Origin: Streptomyces peucetius
GTDB lineage: Bacteria > Actinomycetota > Actinomycetes > Streptomycetales > Streptomycetaceae
Length of the DNA stretch: 64,000 nt
Assembly: GCF_025854275.1 (NCBI RefSeq)
Contig: NZ_CP107567.1
Coordinates: 930,001-994,000, forward strand
Direction of reading: 5' to 3'
In this document: piece after piece, positions 44,601 to 51,967 of the stretch
Layout of the letters: each line of letters opens with the position of its first letter
Numbering within the stretch: the stretch's first letter is position 1
Notes under the pieces: model-generated
The model's database searches: none
What the model was told of the DNA's origin: nothing
The model's input: the letters and a program-made list of their open reading frames with translations, nothing else
Position numbers and translations under genes: made by a program

Positions 44601-46895
44601 TGGCAGCACGTCACCGTCACCGTGGACGGGCCGGCCGGCACGGCGGTCCTCTACGTGGACGGCGTCGAGGCGGCCCGGGCGACGGGGGTCACCGTCAAGC
44701 CATCCGAACTCTACGATGCCTCGAAGGGCTATTCGGGCCACATCGGCAAGTCCCTCTACTCCCCGGACCCGTACTTCGGCGGCGAGGTCGACGACTTCCG
44801 GATCTACAACCGGGCCCTGTCGGCCACCGAGGTGCTCGCACTCAGCGGAAACACCACCGGCGTCGCGGCGGCGGCCCATCCCGAACTGAAGGTCGACGCC
44901 CTCGTCGACAACGCGGCCGGCCGGATCACCCTTCCGCTGGCGGAGGGCAGCGATCTCACCTCCCTGGCACCGGAGTTCACCCTCGCCCACGGCGCCTCCA
45001 TCAGCCCCGCCTCCGGCACGCTCCACAACTTCACCGAGCCCGTGACGTACGAGGTCACCGGCTCCGACGGCAAGAAGCGCACCTGGACCGTCAGGGCCCT
45101 CGAAATGAAGAGCCCGGTACTGCCGGGGCTCAACGCCGACCCGGACATCGCGCGGTTCGGCGACACCTTCTACATGTATCCGACCACCGACGGCTTCCCG
45201 GGCTGGAGCGGCACACGGTTCAAGGCCTACTCCTCCACCGACCTCGTCCACTGGAAGGATCACGGCGTCATCCTCGACCTGGGTCCCGATGTCGGCTGGG
45301 CCGACAGCAGGGCATGGGCGCCGGCGATCGAGGAGCGGAACGGGAAGTACTACTTCTACTTCTGCGCCGACGCGAACATCGGTGTCGCGGTGTCCGACTC
45401 GCCGACCGGCCCGTTCAAGGACGCGCTGGGCAAGCCGCTGCTGAAGGCCAGCCAGTACCCGGGCCAGATGATCGACCCGGCGGTCTTCACCGACGACGAC
45501 GGCACGCCGTACCTCTACTGGGGCAACGGCAGGGCGTACGTCGTCCCGCTGAACGACGACATGGTCTCCTTCGACACGTCGAAGGTCACCGACATCACTC
45601 CCAGCGGATACAGGGAGGGCACCTTCGTCATCAAGCGCAACGGCACCTACTACTTCATGTGGTCGGAGAACGACACCCGAGACGAGAACTACCGCGTCGC
45701 CTACGCGACCGGCTCCTCGCCCACGGGCCCCTGGACCGAGCGCGGCGTGATCCTGGAGAAGGACCTCTCCCTGGGGATCAAGGGCCCCGGCCACCACGCG
45801 GTCGTCCGGGTGCCGAACACCGACGACTGGTACATCGCCTACCACCGATTCGCCGTCCCCGGCGGTGACGGCACCCACCGCGAAATCACCGTCGACAAGC
45901 TGGAGTTCGATGCCGAGGGTCTGATCAAGAAGGTCGTTCCGACGCTGACGAGCATCGCCCCGGTCACCGTCGTCCGCGCCGGTCCGGACGCCCGGGGCAC
46001 CGAGGGCGGCGCGATCGGCGTCTCCGGCACCCTCTCGGGGGCCGGCGGACCGACGTGGACGGTCGAGGACGGAGCGCCCTGCGCCGTCGCCGACCCCGGG
46101 GCCCTCCTGACCTCGGTCACCTGCACCGACGACGGTACGTACGAGTTGAGGCTGACCGGTGGCCGCGGGAGCGACACGCTCACCGTGACCTTGGACAACG
46201 CGGCCCCGGTGATCACCTCCGCCACGGGCCCGAGCGCGCCGGTCCCGGCCGGCCGGCGGGCGGTCGTCAGCGCACACGTCACCGACGCGGGCTCCGGGGA
46301 CACCCAGAGCTGCCTGGTGGACTGGGAGGACGGCACGGACCCGGCGCCCGGCACGGTCACCGGCTCCGTCTGCGAGGCGCACCACACGTACACCGCGGCC
46401 GGCATCCACCGTCCGGTGATCACGGTCACCGACGACGACGGCGCCTCCGTCAGCGCCCGGCTCCCCGAGCTGATCGTCCACGACCGTACGGCGGGCCCCG
46501 CGACCGGCCACGGCGTCATCGCCTCTCCTGCGGGCGCCTACTCCGCCGAGCCCGGCCTGTCCGGGAACGCGGCCTTCTCCTTCGCCGCCCGGTACGAAAA
46601 GGGCGACACGGTTCCCTCCGGTGAGGCCGCCTTCCGCTTCGGGGCCGGCAAGCTGAAGTTCCGTTCCACCTCTTCGGACTGGCTGGTCGTCACCGGCTCC
46701 GAAGCCCACTACCAGGGCTCCGGCACGGTCGACGGAACGGGTGGCTACGGCTTCCGTATCACCGTCACCGACGCGCCGGACACCTTCCGCATCAGGATCT
46801 GGAAGAAGTCCACGGGAGACGTGCTCTACGACAACGCCACCGGCAGCGCCACGAAGGGCATCAGGCTCGGGGCAGCCGTCCCGGGGCGATCCTGA
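41652..46895 (+). CDS. Giant secreted enzyme with two GH43-type domains and two LamG modules
   Basis: 1747 aa, ATG 41652 with AAGGGA upstream. Signal peptide to about residue 38 (APAHAA). Order: LamG/concanavalin-like module about 50-265; two Ig-like repeats about 270-450; first GH43-type propeller about 455-760 (LRDPFIIRSPEGDKFY, NTWAPEAFYDEELGSYVVFW); Big_4-type linker about 770-840; second LamG about 850-1065; second GH43 propeller about 1155-1440 (LPGLNADPDIARFGDTFYMY, DSRAWAPAIEERNGKYYFYF, GYREGTFVIKR); PKD/Ig-like C-terminal modules to 1747. Probably an endo- or exo-arabinanase-like enzyme acting on plant polymer. No cell-wall sorting motif, so likely released. The first propeller may be non-catalytic. 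Confidence 0.87.
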   Translation: MQFARPHSRAQRRAGHLAGLAAASILLGLTGPAAPAHAAERAETTGSSKITEGLALWYKLDAPSGTSGTTVTDASGNSRDGTVNGTADWSGTGEGLGFNGSDTFVKMPDNILSGMATITVSMDVRIDAAQATPYFLYGFGNTSGTAGNGYLFTTGNNFRTSVASGNWSTEQTTQPSPGHALTRSAWKHVTYTQTGSTGVLYEDGVEVARNTALTLTPGSIGSGITTANHIGKSVYPGDKLFKGRIRDFRVYDRALAGPEVEQLSLPVATRGVADDKAALSLGDTGAVVSDLTLPATGTAGGSAITWVSDAPSVVSATGAVTRPAAGEPDGRARLTATLRKGSVTDTKTFDITVPAAFDDATAAEEAARALTVHDIDDVRGNLTLPTSGAYGTHITWSSAKPDVVSADGVVHRPSHGAGGTTVELTATVTKGEAEATRVLTAKVPELPAREALKGYMFSYFTGEGTADGEQLYTALSKGNDPLRWRELNDGKPVLTSTLGEKGLRDPFIIRSPEGDKFYQIATDLRIYGNGDWDAAQRTGSRSIMVWESTDLVHWTDQRLVEVSPDAAGNTWAPEAFYDEELGSYVVFWASKLYDNAEHTGNTYNRMMYATTRDFRTFSEPKVWIDRGYSVIDSTMIEHDGRYHRFSKDERNNTSSTPYSKFIFAEKSDSILDLSYNFVAEGIGKGAMSAAEGPLVFKSNTEEKWYLFLDEFGGRGYLPFESTDLDSGIWTPSTGYDLPAEPRHGTVLPVTQREYDRLLRAYQPDQLVESAESVSVTTAVGDAPVLPGTVIAAYADGVERPVAVAWDAVPASAYAQAGTFTVTGSLPDGAALKVHARVTVSTEGPEVPADLLLRYAFDETGGSIARDSSGHGFHGTYVRTPGFGTGVDGGSFRMSGGTAASTTAPYVRIPNGVLKGADSVTVSTHVKWKGGDSFQWLFGLGPDSDKYLFASPSNGSGKLFSAITQASWSGERKLTAGSPLTPDRWQHVTVTVDGPAGTAVLYVDGVEAARATGVTVKPSELYDASKGYSGHIGKSLYSPDPYFGGEVDDFRIYNRALSATEVLALSGNTTGVAAAAHPELKVDALVDNAAGRITLPLAEGSDLTSLAPEFTLAHGASISPASGTLHNFTEPVTYEVTGSDGKKRTWTVRALEMKSPVLPGLNADPDIARFGDTFYMYPTTDGFPGWSGTRFKAYSSTDLVHWKDHGVILDLGPDVGWADSRAWAPAIEERNGKYYFYFCADANIGVAVSDSPTGPFKDALGKPLLKASQYPGQMIDPAVFTDDDGTPYLYWGNGRAYVVPLNDDMVSFDTSKVTDITPSGYREGTFVIKRNGTYYFMWSENDTRDENYRVAYATGSSPTGPWTERGVILEKDLSLGIKGPGHHAVVRVPNTDDWYIAYHRFAVPGGDGTHREITVDKLEFDAEGLIKKVVPTLTSIAPVTVVRAGPDARGTEGGAIGVSGTLSGAGGPTWTVEDGAPCAVADPGALLTSVTCTDDGTYELRLTGGRGSDTLTVTLDNAAPVITSATGPSAPVPAGRRAVVSAHVTDAGSGDTQSCLVDWEDGTDPAPGTVTGSVCEAHHTYTAAGIHRPVITVTDDDGASVSARLPELIVHDRTAGPATGHGVIASPAGAYSAEPGLSGNAAFSFAARYEKGDTVPSGEAAFRFGAGKLKFRSTSSDWLVVTGSEAHYQGSGTVDGTGGYGFRITVTDAPDTFRIRIWKKSTGDVLYDNATGSATKGIRLGAAVPGRS

Positions 46896-46904
46896 TCGGC
46901 TCGG

Positions 46905-47327
46905 TCAGCCCAGGAAACTCAGGCGGACCTGACGGTCGGGGTTGTCCTTGTTGGTGTCGACCAGGCACACGGACTGCCAGGTGCCGAGTTCCAGCCTGCC
47001 GCCGATCACGGGGAGTGTCGCGTGCGGCGGGACGAGGGCCGGCAGTACATGGTCCCGGCCGTGGCCCGGGCTGCCGTGGCGGTGCTGCCAGCGGTCGTCG
47101 GCGGGCAGCAGGGTGTGCAGCGCGGCCAGCAGGTCGTCGTCGCTGCCGGCTCCGGTCTCGATGACGGCGATGCCCGCCGTCGCATGCGGGACGAAGAGGT
47201 TGAGGAGGCCGTCGGCGCCGTCCGCGTTCTCCCTGAGGAAGCGCTCGCAGGCGTCGGTCAGGTCGGTGACCGTCTCGTCCGAGCCGGTGCTGATGGTCAC
47301 GGTCGTGGTGGTGAAGGTTCCGGGCAT
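46905..47327 (-). CDS. YjbQ-family protein (secondary thiamine-phosphate synthase-like)
   Basis: 140 aa, ATG 47327. Typical blocks: residues 1-12 TFTTTTVTIST, LLNLFVPHATAGIAVIETG near 41-59, DDRWQHRHGSPGHGRDHVLPAL near 77-98, GGRLELGTWQSVCLVD near 107-122 and the C-terminal RQVRLSFLG. His residues at about 48, 83 and 92 line the presumed active site. The E. coli homologue has weak thiamine-phosphate synthase activity; the main function is unknown. Its last ten codons recur as a remnant at 37425. Confidence 0.88.
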   Translation of the reverse strand: MPGTFTTTTVTISTGSDETVTDLTDACERFLRENADGADGLLNLFVPHATAGIAVIETGAGSDDDLLAALHTLLPADDRWQHRHGSPGHGRDHVLPALVPPHATLPVIGGRLELGTWQSVCLVDTNKDNPDRQVRLSFLG

Positions 47328-47417
47328 GGCCCCATCCTCTCGTCCTAGGGTCCGCAGGGCTCCGTGACCGTGCGGCGCTGCGGGAAGAACCGCGCCGCTC
47401 ACCCGGTTGGTAGAAGC

Positions 47418-48500
47418 GTGAACGACTTTGTGGCTCGGGAAGTGGACGTGGTGGTCGTCGGCGCCGGGCAGGCCGGCCTGTCCGGCGCCCACCATCTGCG
47501 GCGCGCCGGTCTGGTGCCGGACCGGGACTTCGTGGTGCTGGACCACTCCCCCCGGCCCGGCGGCGCGTGGCAGTTCCGCTGGCCGTCGCTCACGTACGGC
47601 AAGGTGCACGGCATGCGCGCCCTGCCGGGCATGGAACTGACGGGCGCCGACGACACGCGACCCTCCTCGGAGGTGATCGGCGCGTATTTCGCCGCCTACG
47701 AGGAGCGGTTCGACCTGCGGGTGCACCGCCCGGTCCGGGTGGCCGCGGTCCGTGAGGGGGACGGCGGACGGCTGGCCGTGGAGACCTCGGAGGGGGTCTG
47801 GCAGGCCCGCGCCCTGATCAACGCGACGGGAACGTGGGACCGGCCGTTCTGGCCGCGCAGTCCCGGCCAGGCAACCTTCCGCGGCCGTCAGCTGCACACC
47901 GCCCACTACCCCGGCCCGGCGGCGTTCGCGGACCAGCGGGTGGTCGTCGTCGGCGGCGGGGCGTCGGGCACGCAGCATCTGATGGAGATCGCCGAGGTGG
48001 CGGCCGCGACGACCTGGGTGACGCGGCGGCCCCCGGTGTTCCGCGAAGGGCCGTTCGACGAGGACGCGGGCCGCGCGGCGGTCGCGCTGGTGGAGGAGCG
48101 CGTACGGCGCGGGCTGCCGCCGCGGAGCGTCGTCTCCGTGACGGGCCTGCCGCTGACCGACGCGGTCCGGCGGGCCCGGGAGTCCGGGGTGCTGCACCGG
48201 CTGCCGATGTTCGACCGGGTCACGACGACGGGAGTGGCCTGGGACGACGGACGGACCGTGGACGCTGATGTGATCCTCTGGGCGACCGGCTTCCGGCCGG
48301 TGATCGGCCATCTCGCTCCGCTGGGCCTGCGTGAGCCGGGTGGCGGCATCCGGCTCGAAGGCACCCGGGCCGTGCGCGACGCCCGTGTACACCTCGTCGG
48401 TTACGGACCTTCGGCCTCGACGATCGGCGCCAACCGGGCCGGCCGGGCCGCCGTACGGGAGATCCGCCGACTGCTGGCGCAGGAACCGGCGCTGGTCTGA
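47418..48500 (+). CDS. FAD-dependent flavin monooxygenase-like oxidoreductase
   Basis: 360 aa from GTG 47418 (ribosome site weak; an upstream GTG at 47364 would add 18 unlikely residues). FAD-binding VVVVGAGQAGLSGAHHL with Gly15-x-Gly17-x-x-Gly20, then a second dinucleotide loop VVVVGGGASGTQHLME near 174 for NADPH. The C-terminal ILWATGFRPVIGHLAPLGL block is typical of the CzcO/FMO-like class. It probably oxygenates a small molecule or acts as an NADPH oxidoreductase; substrate unknown. Confidence 0.88.
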   Translation: MNDFVAREVDVVVVGAGQAGLSGAHHLRRAGLVPDRDFVVLDHSPRPGGAWQFRWPSLTYGKVHGMRALPGMELTGADDTRPSSEVIGAYFAAYEERFDLRVHRPVRVAAVREGDGGRLAVETSEGVWQARALINATGTWDRPFWPRSPGQATFRGRQLHTAHYPGPAAFADQRVVVVGGGASGTQHLMEIAEVAAATTWVTRRPPVFREGPFDEDAGRAAVALVEERVRRGLPPRSVVSVTGLPLTDAVRRARESGVLHRLPMFDRVTTTGVAWDDGRTVDADVILWATGFRPVIGHLAPLGLREPGGGIRLEGTRAVRDARVHLVGYGPSASTIGANRAGRAAVREIRRLLAQEPALV

Positions 48501-48527
48501 CGCGCGCCCGCTCTGCCGCACGACCCG

Positions 48528-49400
48528 TCAGCCGCCGCCGGCGCGGTCCTCGGCACGGGCGGCGTTGAACTCCGCGACATTCCGCTGGTGCTCCTCGTAG
48601 CTGCCGGTGAAGCGGGTGTCGCCCGGTCGCACCGTCACGAAGTAGAGCCAGTCGCCCGGCGGCGGGGCGACCGCCGCGTGCATCGCCTCCTCCCCCGGGT
48701 TGGCGATCGGGCTGGGCGGCAGCCCTTGGCGCTCGTAGGTGTTGTACGGGCTCTCCAGCCGGGTGTCGGCGGTCGTGGTGTCCAGGGTGCTGCGGCCGAG
48801 CGCGTAGTTGATGGTCGAGTCCATCTGCAGCGGCATGCCCCGGGCGAGCCGGTTCTGGATGACACGGGCGACCTTGCCCATGTCGTCGGCCGTGTCCGCC
48901 TCCGCCTGCACGATGCTGGCGACGTTCACCGCCTGATGCGGCGTCAGGCCGAGGCGGCGGGCGCCGCTGGTGACGCGCTCGGTGCCGAAGCGCTGGTTGG
49001 CGGTGTCGACCATGAAGCCGAGGAGGCTCGCCGGGGTCGTCTTCCCGTCGACGACGGGATAGGTGGCCGGGAAGAGATAGCCCTCCGGATCTCCGCCGGC
49101 AGCGGCGGGGAGATTCAGTTTCGCCGTGCCGGCCACCCTTCTCGTGGTGCCGGCGGCGACTCCCAGGGCCTTGTCGACGGCGGCGTACACCTGTGTGGCG
49201 CGCCGGCCCTCCGGAACGACCAGTGTCTTCGGGGCCGGTGGAGGCGGGCGGTGCCGCTGTTGCGGCTCCGGGGTCAGCAACGGCACCAGAAGCGCGGCCG
49301 CCGCCGTGACGAGGGCGCTCGTCAACAGCACGAGCCGCCCACGGCGCGTCAGGCGGGGTCGGCGTCCGGGCCGTTCCGGCGTCGGGGGCTCGTTCGTCAT
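48528..49400 (-). CDS. mltG: Endolytic transglycosylase MltG (YceG-like)
   Basis: 290 aa. Basic cytoplasmic start, single TM helix at about 21-43, then the extracytoplasmic domain: PEGRRATQVY (LysM-like section), EGYLFPATYPV near 106, VNVASIVQAEA with catalytic Glu167, RLARGMPLQMDSTINYALGR and SPYNTYERQGLPPSPIANPG near 217-236. All family motifs are present, though it is shorter than the usual 330-600 aa and is a second-copy type; the housekeeping mltG sits elsewhere near aroE in most streptomycetes. It cuts nascent peptidoglycan strands. Confidence 0.85.
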   Translation of the reverse strand: MTNEPPTPERPGRRPRLTRRGRLVLLTSALVTAAAALLVPLLTPEPQQRHRPPPPAPKTLVVPEGRRATQVYAAVDKALGVAAGTTRRVAGTAKLNLPAAAGGDPEGYLFPATYPVVDGKTTPASLLGFMVDTANQRFGTERVTSGARRLGLTPHQAVNVASIVQAEADTADDMGKVARVIQNRLARGMPLQMDSTINYALGRSTLDTTTADTRLESPYNTYERQGLPPSPIANPGEEAMHAAVAPPPGDWLYFVTVRPGDTRFTGSYEEHQRNVAEFNAARAEDRAGGG

Positions 49401-49513
49401 ACGCGCACGCTAGCCCGCTGTCGTACGCCGTTCCGGGAACCGGCAGGCGGCGACACGGCATTCGGTCGGATCCACCCCGTCACGAACAGCGAACGCCCGT
49501 GCGATTGCTCGCC

Positions 49514-51322
49514 TCAGGGGGCGACGGGGGCCGGCTGGGGGTCCCGGCGCACCAGGGCGGCATAGCGGCCGCCCTGTTCGAGGAGCTGCCGGTGGGTGCC
49601 GTACTCGGCCGTGCGGCCGGCGGCGAGCACGACGATCCGGTCCGCGTTCCTGACGGTGGAGAGCCGGTGGGCGATGGTGATGGTGGTGCGGCCACGGGAG
49701 AGGGACTCGAGGGCCTGCTGCACCGCGTGTTCGGTATGGGTGTCCAGGGCACTGGTGGCCTCGTCGAGGATGAGGACCGGCGGGTCGCGCAGGATGGTTC
49801 GGGCGATGGCGAGCCGCTGCTTCTCGCCGCCGGAGAACCGGTACCCCCGCTCGCCGACCAGGGTGTCGTATCCGTCCGGCAGGGAGGCGATGTGGTCGTG
49901 GATCTGCGCGGCACGGGCGGCCGCCTCGATCTCCTCCGCCGTGGCCTCCGGCTTGGCGAAGCGCAGATTGTCGGCGACGGAGGCATGGAAGAGGTACGTC
50001 TCCTGGGAGACGACCCCGACGGCACGCGCGAGTGTCTCGAAGTCCAGGTCCCGCACGTCGACACCGTCGATGGTGACCCGCCCGCCGGTGACGTCGTACA
50101 GCCGGGGGACCAGATAGCTGAGGGTGGACTTGCCGGAGCCGGTCGGGCCGACCACCGCGAGCGAGCCCCCGGCGGGGACGGTGAGATCGATGCCGTCGAG
50201 GGTGGGGCGCTCCTGCGCCGGATCGTAGGCGAATTCCACCTTCTCGAAACGGACTTCGCCCCGGATCCTGTCGAGCGGCACCGGCTCGGCGGGCTCGGTG
50301 ATCTCGACGGGAAGATCGAGGTATTCGAAGATCCGCTGGAAGAGGGCGAGCGAGGTCTGCACCTGCACCCCGGTGGAGAGCAGGCTCACCGCGGGCCTGA
50401 ACAGGCCCTGCTGCAGCGAGACGAAGGCGACGAGCGTGCCGATGGAGATCGCGGGCCCTCCGGTCTTCAGCGCGAAGCCGGCCGCCCAGTAGATCAGGGC
50501 GGGCATGGCGGCCATGACGATCCCTATCGTCGACATCCGCCAGCGGCCGGCCATGCTGGAGCGCACCTCGAGGTCGACGAGGCGCTCCGACTCCGCGGCG
50601 AAGGCCGTGGTGAGGGAGTCTGCCCGGCCCATCGTGCGGCCGAGGAGGATGCCGCTGACGGACAGGGACTCGGTGACGGTGGCCGCCATGGCGGCCATCT
50701 GCTTCTGCCGCTGTGTGGTGATCTTCTTCCGCTCACGGCCGACCCGGCGGCTGATCCAGACGAACAGCGGCAGCAGGGCCAGTGAGACCACGGTGAGTCG
50801 CCATTCCAGCGCGAGCATCGCGACGACGGTGGCGACGACCGCCGTGAGGTTGGAGACCAGGGAGGTGGCCGTCGAGGTCACGGTCGCCTGCATGCCGCCG
50901 ATGTCGTTGGCGATGCGCGACTGGACCTCGCCGGTGCGCGTCCTGGTGAAGAAGGCGAGCGGCATGCGCTGCAACCGGGCGTAGACCGCGGTGCGCAGGT
51001 CGTGCATGACGCGTTGGCCCACGGTGGTGGAGATCAGCGTCTGGAGCACACCGAAGACGCTGGTCATCACTGCCGTGGCGATCATCCCGAGGGCGAGCAG
51101 GCTGAGCAGTCCGGTCCGGCCCTGCGGGATCGCCGTGTCCAGGATCTCGCGCAGCAGGAACGGCGAGGCGACGGAGACCAGCGACGAGGCGCCGACGAGC
51201 AGACCCACGACGGCGAGCCGGCCGCGGTAGGGCCTGAAGAGCCGCAGGATCCGCCGCACCTCGGCGGGCGGCTGGTCCGGGTCCTTGGGAGGTGGTGTCC
51301 AGGTGATGTGTTCGGGCCGCAA
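49514..51322 (-). CDS. ABC exporter, fused membrane and ATPase half-transporter
   Basis: 602 aa using TTG 51322, which has AGGAG just upstream; ATG 51352 is ten codons earlier without a ribosome site. Six TM helices span about 40-320. The NBD has Walker A GPTGSGKST near 392, the LSGGE-type signature as FSGGEKQRLAIART near 497, Walker B VLILDEATSALD near 518 and an intact H-loop in TIAHRLSTV. All ATP-site residues are intact, so it can work as a homodimer. Divergent from the MarR gene across shared operators, so it is probably its target, a drug or lipid exporter. Confidence 0.9.
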   Translation of the reverse strand: MRPEHITWTPPPKDPDQPPAEVRRILRLFRPYRGRLAVVGLLVGASSLVSVASPFLLREILDTAIPQGRTGLLSLLALGMIATAVMTSVFGVLQTLISTTVGQRVMHDLRTAVYARLQRMPLAFFTRTRTGEVQSRIANDIGGMQATVTSTATSLVSNLTAVVATVVAMLALEWRLTVVSLALLPLFVWISRRVGRERKKITTQRQKQMAAMAATVTESLSVSGILLGRTMGRADSLTTAFAAESERLVDLEVRSSMAGRWRMSTIGIVMAAMPALIYWAAGFALKTGGPAISIGTLVAFVSLQQGLFRPAVSLLSTGVQVQTSLALFQRIFEYLDLPVEITEPAEPVPLDRIRGEVRFEKVEFAYDPAQERPTLDGIDLTVPAGGSLAVVGPTGSGKSTLSYLVPRLYDVTGGRVTIDGVDVRDLDFETLARAVGVVSQETYLFHASVADNLRFAKPEATAEEIEAAARAAQIHDHIASLPDGYDTLVGERGYRFSGGEKQRLAIARTILRDPPVLILDEATSALDTHTEHAVQQALESLSRGRTTITIAHRLSTVRNADRIVVLAAGRTAEYGTHRQLLEQGGRYAALVRRDPQPAPVAP

Positions 51323-51364
51323 CGGTCTCCTCGGGCAGCGTGGTACGAGCATGGGGAGCTTAGC

Positions 51365-51409
51365 TCATTGTTACCTGTATTCACAATGAACAAGGTCCTG
51401 ATATTGTTC
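51365..51409. promoter_or_regulatory. Overlapping operators between the ABC exporter and marR
   Basis: TCATTGT/ACAATGA (51365-51371 and 51383-51389) and GAACAA/TTGTTC (51388-51393 and 51404-51409) are two overlapping inverted repeats in an unusually AT-rich stretch that covers the start region of both genes. Likely binding sites for the MarR protein. Confidence 0.6.
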
Positions 51410-51413
51410 CCTT

Positions 51414-51860
51414 ATGAGCACCCCCGACGCCGACGGCCTGCTGGCCGAGCAGCTGCTCCGGCTGACCCGTCGGCTCCACCGCAGCCAGAAGCGCCAGCTC
51501 GAATCGGCCGACATAGCGATCACCCCCGCGCAGTCACGGCTGCTGCGCACCGTCGCGCACTACGAAGAACCGCCCCGTATGGCTGATCTGGCGGAGCGTC
51601 TCGAGGTGGTCCCACGGGCCGTGACGAGTCTGGTCGACGGACTCGAAGCGGGGGGCCGGGTCCGCCGGGTGCCGGATCCGACGAACCGCAGGGTGACCCG
51701 TATCGAGTTGACCGACACCGGCCGCGCCACCCTGCGCACCCTGCGGGACGCGCGCCGGGCAGCGGCGGAGGACGTACTGGCCCCGCTCACCGCCGAGCAG
51801 CGCGAGGTGCTCGCCGGCCTGCTCACCACCCTGGTCGACAGCCCGGGGCCGCACTGCTGA
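51414..51860 (+). CDS. MarR-family transcriptional regulator
   Basis: 148 aa. ATG 51414 has no ribosome site and lies only about 10 bp from a likely -10 region, so the mRNA may be leaderless. Winged helix at about 35-105: ITPAQSRLLRTVAHY, ADLAERLEVVPRAVTSLVDGLE (recognition helix) and RRVPDPTNRRVTRIELTDTG (wing), with terminal dimerisation helices. It probably represses the divergent ABC exporter, and perhaps itself, until a ligand binds. Confidence 0.9.
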   Translation: MSTPDADGLLAEQLLRLTRRLHRSQKRQLESADIAITPAQSRLLRTVAHYEEPPRMADLAERLEVVPRAVTSLVDGLEAGGRVRRVPDPTNRRVTRIELTDTGRATLRTLRDARRAAAEDVLAPLTAEQREVLAGLLTTLVDSPGPHC

Positions 51861-51875
51861 CCGGACCATGGACCC

Positions 51876-51891
51876 CGGGCGGGGGCCCGGA
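51876..51891 (+). terminator. Small hairpin after marR
   Basis: CCGGGC and GCCCGG pair around four Gs 16 bp past the marR stop; a modest terminator candidate. Confidence 0.4.
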
Positions 51892-51967
51892 GTAAATCGT
51901 TTGCCGCCACCGATACCGGAGCGGGAGGGTTGGACATCTGTGCCGCCCTCCGACGATCTGGGACATC

